From Prevotella sp. (GTDB taxonomy: Bacteria > Bacteroidota > Bacteroidia > Bacteroidales > Bacteroidaceae), in assembly GCA_017467535.1 (NCBI GenBank), contig JAFUST010000015.1:1-39857 (forward strand): a stretch of 39,857 nt of DNA, given 5' to 3'. Both the position numbers and the translations under genes were made by a program. The stretch's first letter is position 1. Every line of letters begins with the position of its first letter. This document shows positions 16,149 through 24,395 of this stretch, in pieces. The notes under the pieces are model-generated. The model made no database searches, was not told the DNA's origin, and saw only the letters and a program-made list of their open reading frames with translations.

Positions 16149-18989
16149 ATGATTAAGAGTGCATTCATGATTGCAGCGCCAGCCAGCGGCTCGGGCAAGA
16201 CCACCATTGCCCGGGGACTAATGGCGCTGTTCACGGAGAAAGGCTACAGGGTGCAGCCCTTCAAGTGCGGGCCGGACTACATCGACACGAAGTTCCACGA
16301 GGCGGTGTGCGGCAGGCCGAGCGTCAATCTCGATACGTTTATGGCCACGCCGGAGCACGTCCGCGACCTTTTTGCCCGCTACGCTCAGGAGGCAGATGTC
16401 TGTGTGGTGGAAGGCATGATGGGGCTCTTCGACGGCTACGACCGCGACCGCGGCTCGTCGGCCGAGATTGCCGCCACGCTGGGCCTGCCCGTCATTCTGG
16501 TGGTCGACGCCCGTAGTGCGGCCTATTCGATGGCTCCGCTCCTGCAGGGCTTCTCGTCGTTTCGCCCCGATGTCCATATCGCAGGCGTTATATTTAATAA
16601 GGTGGGATCTGAGCGACACTTCGCCATGCTCCGACAGGTGTGCGACGACCTGCGTCTGATCTGCTACGGCTACGTGCCGAAAGCGCAGTCGCTGGAGACG
16701 AGTTCACGCTATCTGGGACTGGACTTCAGCGTAGAGGCTGAAAGCAGCAGTCTGACCCGACTTTTAGAGAGCACCGTTGAATGGAGGAGTTTGCTCCGTC
16801 TAAACTCCCAGTTTGCTCCGTCCAAACTCCCAGTTTGCTCCGTCCAAACTCCCAGCGTGCTCGTAGCCCGCAATGCGGAGTCTTTCTCCTTTCTCTATCA
16901 AGAGACGCTGGACGGCTTTAGCCAGCCCCGTTTCTTCGACCCGGAGGAGGATGTGCCGTCGTTCGACGGCATAGACCTGCTCTACCTGCCCGGCGGTTAT
17001 CCCGAGAAGCACTTGGAGGTGCTGGTCAAGAACGAGGCGTGCCGCAAGGCTATCCAGACGTTTGCCGAGCAGGGCGGACGCATCGTGGCCGAGTGTGGCG
17101 GCATGATGTATCTCTGCCGGAGCATCGTCACCGAGGCGGGCGAATACCCCATGTGCGGCGTACTGCCCTACACCATCTCGGCCCGCAAGGCCGACCGCAA
17201 ACTGTCTTTAGGTTACCGGCGGTTCACACTCGACGGCAGGGAGTATCGCGGTCATGAGTTCCACTACACGCAGTTTCTGGGCGAGACACCGCTATCGGTC
17301 ACGCAGGTCTACAACGCCAAGGGCGAGCCGGTCAGCACGCCCGTGTTCAGATATAAGAATGTCTTAGCCAGTTATATTCACCAGACTCTCCCCCAGCAGA
17401 CTCTCCCCCGACCCCTCCCTGTGAGGGAGGGGAGTGGTCACACTCAAGGGCAGAACCGTACAGCAAAACCATCTACTCCCCTCCCTCACAGGGAGGGGCC
17501 GGGGGAGAGTCTGTCGGGGGAGAGTCTGCCGGGGGAGAGTCTTTTCCTCCACCCCGTGATGCTGGCCGGAACGGGCAGCGATGTCGGCAAGAGCGTGCTG
17601 GCCACAGCCCTCTGCCGCATCTTCCGTCAGGACGGCTATCGGCCGGCTCCGTTCAAGGCGCAGAACATGGCCCTCAACTCCTACGCCACCCCCGAGGGAC
17701 TGGAGATAGGACGGGCACAGGCCGTACAGGCCGAGGCGGCCGGCATCGCCTGCCACACGGACATGAACCCGCTGCTCCTGAAGCCGCAGAGCGACCACAC
17801 CAGTCAGGTGGTGCTCCACGGCCGCCCCATCGGCAACAGGGATGCCTACGATTTCTGGCAGACGAAGACCCACGCCCCAAAGGACGGTCTCGACGCGCTC
17901 GACTTCCGCCAAGAGGTGTGCGCCGCTTTCGACCGCCTGGCCTCGCAGTACAGCCCTATCGTCATGGAGGGGGCGGGCAGTATCTCGGAGATCAACCTGC
18001 GCCAGACGGACTTGGTGAACCTGCCGATGGCTCGCCACGCCAAGGCGAAGGTCATCCTGGTGGCAGACATCGACCGCGGAGGCGTCTTTGCCTCGGTGTA
18101 CGGCAGCATCGCCCTGCAGACCGAGCAAGACCGGCGGCTCATCCGCGGCATTATCATCAACAAGTTCCGCGGCGACCTGCGCCTCTTCGACGAGGGCCGC
18201 CGGATGCTGGAGGATATCTGCGGCGTGCCCGTGCTGGGCGTGGTGCCCTATGCCGCCGACATCCACATCGAGGAGGAGGACAGCGTCAGTCTCGAACAGA
18301 AACGGCGGCAATGGGCCGAGGGGAAGGTGAACGTGGCCGTGGTGCTGCTGCGCCACATCTCGAACTTCACCGACTTCGACACGCTGGAACGCGACTCACG
18401 CGTGAACCTCTTTTATACGAACAACACCGCCGACATCCAGCGGGCCGACATCATCATCCTGCCCGGCACGAAGGCCACGCTGGACGACCTGCTGGAGTTG
18501 CGGCGCAACGGCTGTGCGCAGGCCATCCTGCAGGCCCACCGCAACGGCCGCATGGTGGTGGGCATCTGCGGCGGCTACCAGATGCTGGGCCTCACGGTCA
18601 GCGACCCCGACGGACTGGAGGGCTCCATCAGCAGTCTGCCCGGCCTGGGCCTGCTGCCCATCAGCACCACCATCACGCCGGAGAAGACCACCCGACAGGT
18701 GACGTTCCAGTTTGAGGGGCAGACCTGCCGAGGCTACGAGATTCATCAGGGCGTCAGCGATACCGACCAGCCCATCCTGCAGGCCGACCACTGCATCGGC
18801 ACCTATATCCACGGCTTTCTGGACAATGCGCCCGTCATCGACCATCTGCTGAAAGGCATGGCGACCGACAAAGCGCCCATGCAGAGTTATGCCGACTTCA
18901 AGGAGGAACAATACGACCGACTGGCCGACCACGTGCGCCGCTATGTGGACATCGACTGTCTCTACGAAATACTGCGAGCCGATGATTAA
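16149..18989 (+). CDS. cobB-cobQ: Fused cobyrinate a,c-diamide synthase and cobyric acid synthase
   Basis: From ATG 16149 the product has 946 residues. The first half is CobB/CbiA: P-loop-like APASGSGKTT, then a class I glutamine amidotransferase domain with the nucleophile Cys in ECGGMMYL. The second half is CobQ/CbiP: GTGSDVGKS, then Cys in GICGGYQMLG. Together they amidate the a,c and then the b,d,e,g side chains of the corrin ring with ATP and glutamine. The linker (QTLPQQTLPRPLPVREG and on) is encoded by a long inverted repeat at 17383-17542. A 22-bp triple repeat at 16790-16855 lies between the CobB domains. An earlier ATG at 16116 is upstream of the promoter box and unlikely. The end overlaps cbiB by 8 bases. 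Confidence 0.95.
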   Translation: MIKSAFMIAAPASGSGKTTIARGLMALFTEKGYRVQPFKCGPDYIDTKFHEAVCGRPSVNLDTFMATPEHVRDLFARYAQEADVCVVEGMMGLFDGYDRDRGSSAEIAATLGLPVILVVDARSAAYSMAPLLQGFSSFRPDVHIAGVIFNKVGSERHFAMLRQVCDDLRLICYGYVPKAQSLETSSRYLGLDFSVEAESSSLTRLLESTVEWRSLLRLNSQFAPSKLPVCSVQTPSVLVARNAESFSFLYQETLDGFSQPRFFDPEEDVPSFDGIDLLYLPGGYPEKHLEVLVKNEACRKAIQTFAEQGGRIVAECGGMMYLCRSIVTEAGEYPMCGVLPYTISARKADRKLSLGYRRFTLDGREYRGHEFHYTQFLGETPLSVTQVYNAKGEPVSTPVFRYKNVLASYIHQTLPQQTLPRPLPVREGSGHTQGQNRTAKPSTPLPHREGPGESLSGESLPGESLFLHPVMLAGTGSDVGKSVLATALCRIFRQDGYRPAPFKAQNMALNSYATPEGLEIGRAQAVQAEAAGIACHTDMNPLLLKPQSDHTSQVVLHGRPIGNRDAYDFWQTKTHAPKDGLDALDFRQEVCAAFDRLASQYSPIVMEGAGSISEINLRQTDLVNLPMARHAKAKVILVADIDRGGVFASVYGSIALQTEQDRRLIRGIIINKFRGDLRLFDEGRRMLEDICGVPVLGVVPYAADIHIEEEDSVSLEQKRRQWAEGKVNVAVVLLRHISNFTDFDTLERDSRVNLFYTNNTADIQRADIIILPGTKATLDDLLELRRNGCAQAILQAHRNGRMVVGICGGYQMLGLTVSDPDGLEGSISSLPGLGLLPISTTITPEKTTRQVTFQFEGQTCRGYEIHQGVSDTDQPILQADHCIGTYIHGFLDNAPVIDHLLKGMATDKAPMQSYADFKEEQYDRLADHVRRYVDIDCLYEILRADD
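16790..16855. repeat. 22-bp tandem repeat inside the CobB part, three units
   Basis: TTTGCTCCGTC starts at 16790, 16812 and 16834. Units differ by one base. Three units make 66 bases, so the reading frame survives and codes for a linker containing QFAPSKLPVCSVQTPS. A change of one or two units would break the frame. Confidence 0.9.
17383..17542. repeat. Large in-frame inverted repeat coding the CobB-CobQ linker
   Basis: The left arm (17383-17434) has two AGACTCTCCCCC units, then CCCCTCCCT-GTG-AGGGAGGGG. The right arm (17476-17542) is its reverse complement, with three GGGGGAGAGTCT units. The spacer is 41 bases. Each arm contains its own palindrome. It looks like a small non-coding mobile or REP-like element sitting in frame at a domain junction. 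Confidence 0.85.
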
Positions 18990-19923
18990 CGCCCTGTCTC
19001 TCCTCATCGGCTGGGTGCTCGACCTTCTGTTCGGCGACCCTGCCCGCCTGCCCCACCCCGTGGTGTGGTTCGGCCGGGCCATCGCCTTCTGCGAGCACCG
19101 TCTGAACAAAGGCAGTCACCGCCGACTGAAGGGAGCCCTCACCGCCCTCACTCTCATTGCGCTGGTCTTCGTCATCACCTTTGCACTCCTCATCGTTCTC
19201 CCGCCTCTTGCGAGGATGGCGGTGGAGGCCATTCTCATCTTCTACTGTCTGGCCGGCACAACGCTCATCCGCGAGGTGCGCCAGGTATTCCTGGCGCTCG
19301 ACCGCTCGCTGGACGAAGGCCGACGGCAGGTGGCCCGCATCGTAGGGCGCGACACGGCGAACCTGTCGGCACAGGAGGTGCGCACGGCGGCACTGGAGAC
19401 GCTGGCGGAGAACCTGAGCGACGGCGTCATCGCCCCGCTCTTCTGGCTGGCTCTGCTGGGCGTGCCGGGCATGATGGCCTACAAGATGGTGAACACCCTC
19501 GATTCGATGATCGGCTACCGCACCGACCGCTACCGCGACTTCGGCTGCTGGGCTGCCCACATCGATGACGTGGCCAACTACATCCCCGCCCGTCTGACGG
19601 CACTGCTCATGATTCTGCCGTCGTTCCGTCCGTCGCTTTTCGCTTTCGTCCACCGAAACGGACGAAACCACGCCAGCCCCAACAGCGGCTACCCCGAGGC
19701 GGCGCTGGCCGGCATACTCGACTGCCGCTTCGGTGGGCCACACGACTACTTCGGCCAACGCTTCGACAAGCCCTACATCGGCAGCAACGACCGTGAGTTA
19801 ACCACCGAGGATATGCGCATCGCCGTCCGCGTAAACCGCCGGGCGGAGGTGCTGATGGTCATTCTGACGGCCCTTACGCTTGTCAGTTTCGAAATAATTG
19901 CTTACCTTTGTAACCTGATATGA
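18982..19923 (+). CDS. cbiB: Adenosylcobinamide-phosphate synthase
   Basis: The 313-residue membrane protein attaches aminopropanol (phosphate) to adenosylcobyric acid. It begins with LLIGWVLDLLFGDPARLPHPVVWFG, the CbiB/CobD-membrane signature. It then has ETLAENLSDGVIAPLFW, and YKMVNTLDSMIGYRTDRYRDFG, and ends with hydrophobic segments. The ATG overlaps the end of cobB-cobQ by 8 bases and the stop overlaps cobJ by 4. Its natural substrate is the product of the CobD-type decarboxylase, whose gene in the opposite operon is frameshifted. Confidence 0.95.
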   Translation: MINALSLLIGWVLDLLFGDPARLPHPVVWFGRAIAFCEHRLNKGSHRRLKGALTALTLIALVFVITFALLIVLPPLARMAVEAILIFYCLAGTTLIREVRQVFLALDRSLDEGRRQVARIVGRDTANLSAQEVRTAALETLAENLSDGVIAPLFWLALLGVPGMMAYKMVNTLDSMIGYRTDRYRDFGCWAAHIDDVANYIPARLTALLMILPSFRPSLFAFVHRNGRNHASPNSGYPEAALAGILDCRFGGPHDYFGQRFDKPYIGSNDRELTTEDMRIAVRVNRRAEVLMVILTALTLVSFEIIAYLCNLI

Positions 19924-21362
19924 AGAAGATCATTATTGCAGGACTGGGGCCCGGCAGCCCCGAGGACATGACGCCCGCCGTCATCGAGGCCGTGAAGGAG
20001 GCCGATGTCGTGGTGGGCTATAAGTATTACTTCCAGTTCGTGGAGCCTTACCTGAAACCTTCTTGCCAGTGCATCGACACGGGCATGAAGCGGGAACGCG
20101 ACCGCGCCGAACAGGCCTTCCAGATGGCCGAGGAGGGGAAGACCGTGGTGGTCATCTCCAGCGGCGACGCGGGCATCTACGGCATGGCTCCCCTCATCTA
20201 TGAGATGGCCAAGGAGCGCACCGCCCGCCCCGTAGGCGCCGGTAATACCGACGCCATATCCATAGAAGTTCTCCCCGGCATCTCCGCCTTCCAGAAGGCG
20301 GCCTCGCTGCTCGGTGCCCCCATCGGCCACGACCTGTGCATCATCTCCCTCTCCGACCTGATGACTCCGTGGGAGATCATCGAGCGCCGCATCCGTGCTG
20401 CCGCCGTGGGTGATTTCGTCACCGCCGTCTACAACCCCAAGTCGCACGGCCGCTACTGGCAACTCTACCGTCTGCAGGAACTCTTTCTTCAGGAGCGCAG
20501 TGCCGACACCCCCGTGGGCTACGTGCGACAGGCGGGCCGCCCCGAACAGGAGGTCATGATGACCACCTTGGCCGAACTCGACCCGGAGGACATCGATATG
20601 TTCACCGTCCTCATCATCGGTAACTCGCAGTCGTATATTGCCGACGGCCGTTTCATCACGCCGCGCGGCTACTACAGCGACAGGGATTCTGGCGAGGGGA
20701 AGCCCGGACAACAGATCATGATGGAGTCGTTTCGCACCATCGCATCGGAACTGAAGCGGCAGGACTACCCGCTCGACCACAAGTGGGCACTGCTGCACGC
20801 CATCCACACCACGGCCGACTTCGACATGGAGCAGATTCTCTACACCGACCCCGGTGCTGTGGAGACTATATATAATAAGGTACGAGACGGAGAGGTGAAG
20901 ACCATCATCACCGACGTGACGATGGTCACCAGCGGCATCCGCAAGGGAGCACTCCAACGTCTGGGCCTCGAGGCGAAATGCTACCTCAGCGACCCGCGTG
21001 TGGCTGAGATGACCGCCTCCGGCACTGCTGCCGGGGAGTCCATCACCCGCACGCAGGCTGGCATCCGTCTGGCCGTGGAGGAACATCCCGACGCGCTCTT
21101 CGCCTTCGGCAATGCTCCCACCGCCCTGATGGAACTGTGCGACCTCATCCGCAAAGGCAAGGCCCGTCCTGCCGGCATCATCGCTGCTCCCGTGGGCTTC
21201 GTCCACGTGAAGGAGTCGAAGCACATGGTAAAGCCTTTCCGCGACATCCCCAAAATCATCGTTGAGGGCCGCAAGGGCGGCAGCAACCTGGCTGCCACGC
21301 TCTGCAACGCCATCCTGACCTTCGACGATGCCGCACAACTCAAGCCCGGTCGTGATCTGTAG
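19920..21362 (+). CDS. cobJ-cbiC: Fused precorrin-3B C17-methyltransferase and precorrin-8X methylmutase
   Basis: Residues ~1-245 form the SAM methyltransferase CobJ/CbiH, with IIAGLGPGSPEDMTPAV, ISSGDAGIYGMAP, LPGISAFQKAAS and VYNPKSHGR. Residues ~265-480 form CobH/CbiC, with LHAIHTTADFDM (active-site His), GNAPTALMELCDLI, and APVGFVHVKESK and GRKGGSNLAATL. CobJ/CbiH contracts the ring while methylating C17; CbiC moves the C11 methyl to C12. The fusion brings non-adjacent pathway steps into one chain. It overlaps cbiB by 4 bases. Confidence 0.95.
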   Translation: MKKIIIAGLGPGSPEDMTPAVIEAVKEADVVVGYKYYFQFVEPYLKPSCQCIDTGMKRERDRAEQAFQMAEEGKTVVVISSGDAGIYGMAPLIYEMAKERTARPVGAGNTDAISIEVLPGISAFQKAASLLGAPIGHDLCIISLSDLMTPWEIIERRIRAAAVGDFVTAVYNPKSHGRYWQLYRLQELFLQERSADTPVGYVRQAGRPEQEVMMTTLAELDPEDIDMFTVLIIGNSQSYIADGRFITPRGYYSDRDSGEGKPGQQIMMESFRTIASELKRQDYPLDHKWALLHAIHTTADFDMEQILYTDPGAVETIYNKVRDGEVKTIITDVTMVTSGIRKGALQRLGLEAKCYLSDPRVAEMTASGTAAGESITRTQAGIRLAVEEHPDALFAFGNAPTALMELCDLIRKGKARPAGIIAAPVGFVHVKESKHMVKPFRDIPKIIVEGRKGGSNLAATLCNAILTFDDAAQLKPGRDL

Positions 21363-21384
21363 AAGTGAAGAATCTGCTACCGCC

Positions 21385-22620
21385 ATGAAGTTTATAGTAA
21401 TAGGCATCACCGACAATCCCCAGCCTTGGTTTCCTCCCGAGGTTTTGGACATCATCCGCCAGGGTAAGGTATTCTCTGGCGGCAAGCGCCATCACGAGAT
21501 TGTCGCCCCCCTGCTGCCTGCCGACAGCCGGTGGATAGACATCACCGTCCCCCTCGATCATGTCTTCGAACAGTATGAGGACACCCTCTCCCTTTGGAGG
21601 GGACAGGGGGAGGCCACCCTCATCGTCTTTGCCTCCGGCGACCCGCTTTTCTTCGGCTTCGCCAACACCATCCGCCGGAAGATGCCCGAGGCCCGGATAA
21701 CGGTCTACCCGTCTTTCAACAGTCTGCAGATGCTGGCTCACCGCCTGCTCCTGCCCTACCACGATATGCGCATCGTCTCGCTGACCGGCCGTCCGTGGCC
21801 GGGGTTCGACCGTGCCCTCATTGAGCGCACGCCGAAGATTGGCGTCTTGACCGACCGCGAGCACACCCCCGCCGCCATCGCCAGCCGTATGCTCGACTAC
21901 GGCTACTCCGCCTACACCATCCACGTCGGCGAACACCTGGGCAATCCCACAAAGGAACAGGTGACCACCCTCACTCTCGAAGAAGCCGCCAGTCGTTCCT
22001 TCTCCATGCCCAACTGCGTGATAGTAGAGGCTAACGGCCAAAAGCCAAAGGCCAAAAACCCCTTCGGTCTCCCCGACACCTCCTTTGCCCTGCTTGACGG
22101 CCGCGAGAAGATGATCACCAAGATGCCCATCCGTCTGCTGACCCTCCAAGCCCTCGACCTGCCCCGTCGTCACGTGCTCTGGGACATTGGTTTCTGCACC
22201 GGCAGCGTCAGCATCGAGGCCCGTCTGCTGTTCCCCCATCTCGAGAGCCACGCCTTTGAGATTCGTCCCGAGTGCGAGGCCATCATCCAGGAGAACGCCC
22301 GCCGCCACGGTGCCCCCGGCATCCACATCCACATGGGCGACTTCCTCGCGGCTCCCCTCCCTACGGAGGAGAGACTTCCCGATGCCGTCTTCATCGGCGG
22401 CCACGGCGGCCACCTCAAGGAGATCATGGCCAAGGCCAAGGACTGCCTGACCGACAATGGCATCATCGTGATGAACAGCGTCGTCGCCCCCAAGGTGACC
22501 ACCGACAGCCAACGCCTGTGGAACGAAGCCTGCCGGGAACTGAACCTCACCATGGAGCCTCCCCTGCATATCCAACTCAACGACAACAACCCCATCACCA
22601 TACTCAAATGCAGAAAATAG
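21385..22620 (+). CDS. cobL: Precorrin-6Y C5,15-methyltransferase (decarboxylating), CbiE-CbiT type
   Basis: From ATG 21385 (MKFIVIGITDN) the product has 411 residues. The CbiE methyltransferase half includes FASGDPLFFGF, TVYPSFNSLQMLAHRL and the SLTGRPWPGFD region. The CbiT half includes LWDIGFCTGSVSIEARLLFP and AVFIGGHGGHLKEIM. CbiT decarboxylates and methylates C15; CbiE methylates C5. An upstream ATG (21328) would lie inside cobJ-cbiC and is unlikely. The domain junction is coded by a heptamer array (22036-22056), and two CTCC/GGAG hairpins fall in surface loops near 21590 and 22360. The end overlaps cbiG-cobM by 13 bases. Confidence 0.94.
   Translation: MKFIVIGITDNPQPWFPPEVLDIIRQGKVFSGGKRHHEIVAPLLPADSRWIDITVPLDHVFEQYEDTLSLWRGQGEATLIVFASGDPLFFGFANTIRRKMPEARITVYPSFNSLQMLAHRLLLPYHDMRIVSLTGRPWPGFDRALIERTPKIGVLTDREHTPAAIASRMLDYGYSAYTIHVGEHLGNPTKEQVTTLTLEEAASRSFSMPNCVIVEANGQKPKAKNPFGLPDTSFALLDGREKMITKMPIRLLTLQALDLPRRHVLWDIGFCTGSVSIEARLLFPHLESHAFEIRPECEAIIQENARRHGAPGIHIHMGDFLAAPLPTEERLPDAVFIGGHGGHLKEIMAKAKDCLTDNGIIVMNSVVAPKVTTDSQRLWNEACRELNLTMEPPLHIQLNDNNPITILKCRK
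22036..22056. repeat. Heptamer array in cobL
   Basis: GGCCAAA, AGCCAAA, GGCCAAA: three units, 21 bases, in frame. They encode a Lys/Pro-rich linker (NGQKPKAKNPFG) between the CbiE and CbiT halves. Confidence 0.8.
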
Positions 22621-24395
22621 CCATTATACAGATCAGCGATGCCGGCCGTCCTATCGCCGACGCACTGCAACGGGAACTGAACGCCAAGACCATCCGCCGC
22701 ACAGATGTAGGCAAGGAGTGGGAGCACTTCGATGCCTTCATCTTCATCGGAGCGATGGGCATCTGCGTGCGAACCATCGCCCCCTACATCAAGGACAAGC
22801 ACGAAGACCCCGCCGTGGTGTGCATCGACAGCACGGGCCGGAATGTCATTGCCGTACTGAGCGGTCATGTGGGAGGTGCCAACGACCTGACACGCGATGT
22901 CGCCGCCGCGATTGGTGCCCATGAGGTCATCACCACACAGAGCGACAACCAAGGACTTTGGGCCCTCGACACCTTCGAGCAGCGCTTCGACTGGCCCATT
23001 GCCAGCGACAAGGAGGACATGAATGACTGCATCTTTGCCTTCGTGAACAAGCGACCGACGGCCCTGCTCATCGAAGCACGCGACGAGGGCACCGACTATC
23101 TGGAGCAGACGCTGCCCGAACACGTGACCCTGATCAACGACATCAGCGAGGCTGACCCCCGGAAATACACGCTCCTTATCATCGTCTCGCCCTTCATCAG
23201 AAGAGCACCTCGCGGCATGCTCGAACTCCACTTCGTGCCGATGGTGGGCACCATTGGCTTCGGCCTGGCTCACCATCCCGATGACTATGAATACATCTAC
23301 GACGAGATAGACGAGGCCTTCGCCAGTCGGGGCATCCTGCCTTGTGCCCATAAGTACTGCACCATCGATGTGAAACAGGACGAGCCGTTCTGCGACATGC
23401 TCAGGGAGGAATACGATGAAGAGGTGGTGTTCTTTTCGGCCGACGAACTCGCCGCCATTGAGGTGCCCCATCCCAGTGAGACCGTCCAGAAGCATGTAGG
23501 CACCCCAAGTGTCTGCGAGGCGGCTGCCATCCTCGGTTCCAATCACGGCAAACTCATCATCCCCAAGGTGAAGGGCAAGAACTGGACGGCCGCCCTTGCC
23601 ATTGACAGCAGAAACCTCCCTGCCAAGGAGGCCGCGAGGGGCCACATCGAGATTGTCGGTGCAGGCCCCGGCGACCCAGACCTCATCAGTGTGCGTGGTC
23701 GCAGGATGCTGGAGCAGGCCGACCTGATTCTCTACGCCGGTTCCCTCGTTCCCAAGGCCCTCACCGAGTGTCACAAACAGGGTGCCGTGGTTCGTTCTTC
23801 GGCCGACATGGCACTTGAGGAACAGTGTACGCTGATGAAGCAATTCTACGACCAAGGGAAATTCATCGTCCGCCTCCACACCGGCGACCCCTGCATTTTC
23901 GGTGCCATCCAGGAGCAGATGGCCTTCTTCGACCGCGAGGGTATGAACTACCACATCACGCCCGGCATCTCCTCGTTCCTGGCAGCCGCCGCAGAACTGA
24001 GGAGCCAGTTCACCATTCCCGAGCGCACCCAGACCATCATCCTCACCCGTGGCGAGGGCCGCACGCCGATGCCGGAAAAGGAGAAACTGCACCTGCTGGC
24101 CCGCAGCCAGTCGACCATGTGCATCTTCCTCTCTGCCGCCATCGTCGACGACGTGCAGCGCGAACTCTTGCAGGAATATCCCGAGGACACGCCTGTAGCC
24201 GCCTGCTACCACCTCACCTGGCCCGACCAGCACATCTACCGCGGCCAACTGAAGGACCTGGCCCGCATCGTCCATGAGAACAACCTCACCCTCACCACCA
24301 TGCTCGTTGTCGGCGAGGCCATCGACAACCGTGAGGGACTCTCCGAACTCTACAACAAGCATTTCACCCATCTCTTCCGACAAGGCGAAGCATGA
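22608..24395 (+). CDS. cbiG-cobM: Fused cobalt-precorrin-5A hydrolase and precorrin-4 C11-methyltransferase
   Basis: The 595-residue protein joins CbiG (residues ~1-340) to CobM/CbiF (~345-595). CbiG opens the C20 lactone and releases acetaldehyde. Its marks are FIGAMGICVRTIAPYI, VLSGHVGGANDLTRDVA and TVGIGF-like TIGFGLA. CobM/CbiF shows IVGAGPGDPDLISVRG, LILYAGSLVP, RLHTGDPCIFGAIQEQM and ITPGISSFLAAAA. CbiG shows that the route is the anaerobic, early-cobalt pathway. The linker is near RNLPAKEAARG, where a small CCTCC/GGAGG hairpin occurs. It overlaps cobL by 13 bases and the next gene by 4. Confidence 0.94.
   Translation: MQKIAIIQISDAGRPIADALQRELNAKTIRRTDVGKEWEHFDAFIFIGAMGICVRTIAPYIKDKHEDPAVVCIDSTGRNVIAVLSGHVGGANDLTRDVAAAIGAHEVITTQSDNQGLWALDTFEQRFDWPIASDKEDMNDCIFAFVNKRPTALLIEARDEGTDYLEQTLPEHVTLINDISEADPRKYTLLIIVSPFIRRAPRGMLELHFVPMVGTIGFGLAHHPDDYEYIYDEIDEAFASRGILPCAHKYCTIDVKQDEPFCDMLREEYDEEVVFFSADELAAIEVPHPSETVQKHVGTPSVCEAAAILGSNHGKLIIPKVKGKNWTAALAIDSRNLPAKEAARGHIEIVGAGPGDPDLISVRGRRMLEQADLILYAGSLVPKALTECHKQGAVVRSSADMALEEQCTLMKQFYDQGKFIVRLHTGDPCIFGAIQEQMAFFDREGMNYHITPGISSFLAAAAELRSQFTIPERTQTIILTRGEGRTPMPEKEKLHLLARSQSTMCIFLSAAIVDDVQRELLQEYPEDTPVAACYHLTWPDQHIYRGQLKDLARIVHENNLTLTTMLVVGEAIDNREGLSELYNKHFTHLFRQGEA

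Noticed and set aside
19902..21485. 527-codon minus-strand ORF
   Set aside because: Shadow of cobJ-cbiC; no motif or promoter.
22170..24383. 737-codon minus-strand ORF opposite cbiG-cobM
   Set aside because: It mirrors the codons of a well-recognised fused enzyme; the translation has no family features and is a GC-driven shadow.
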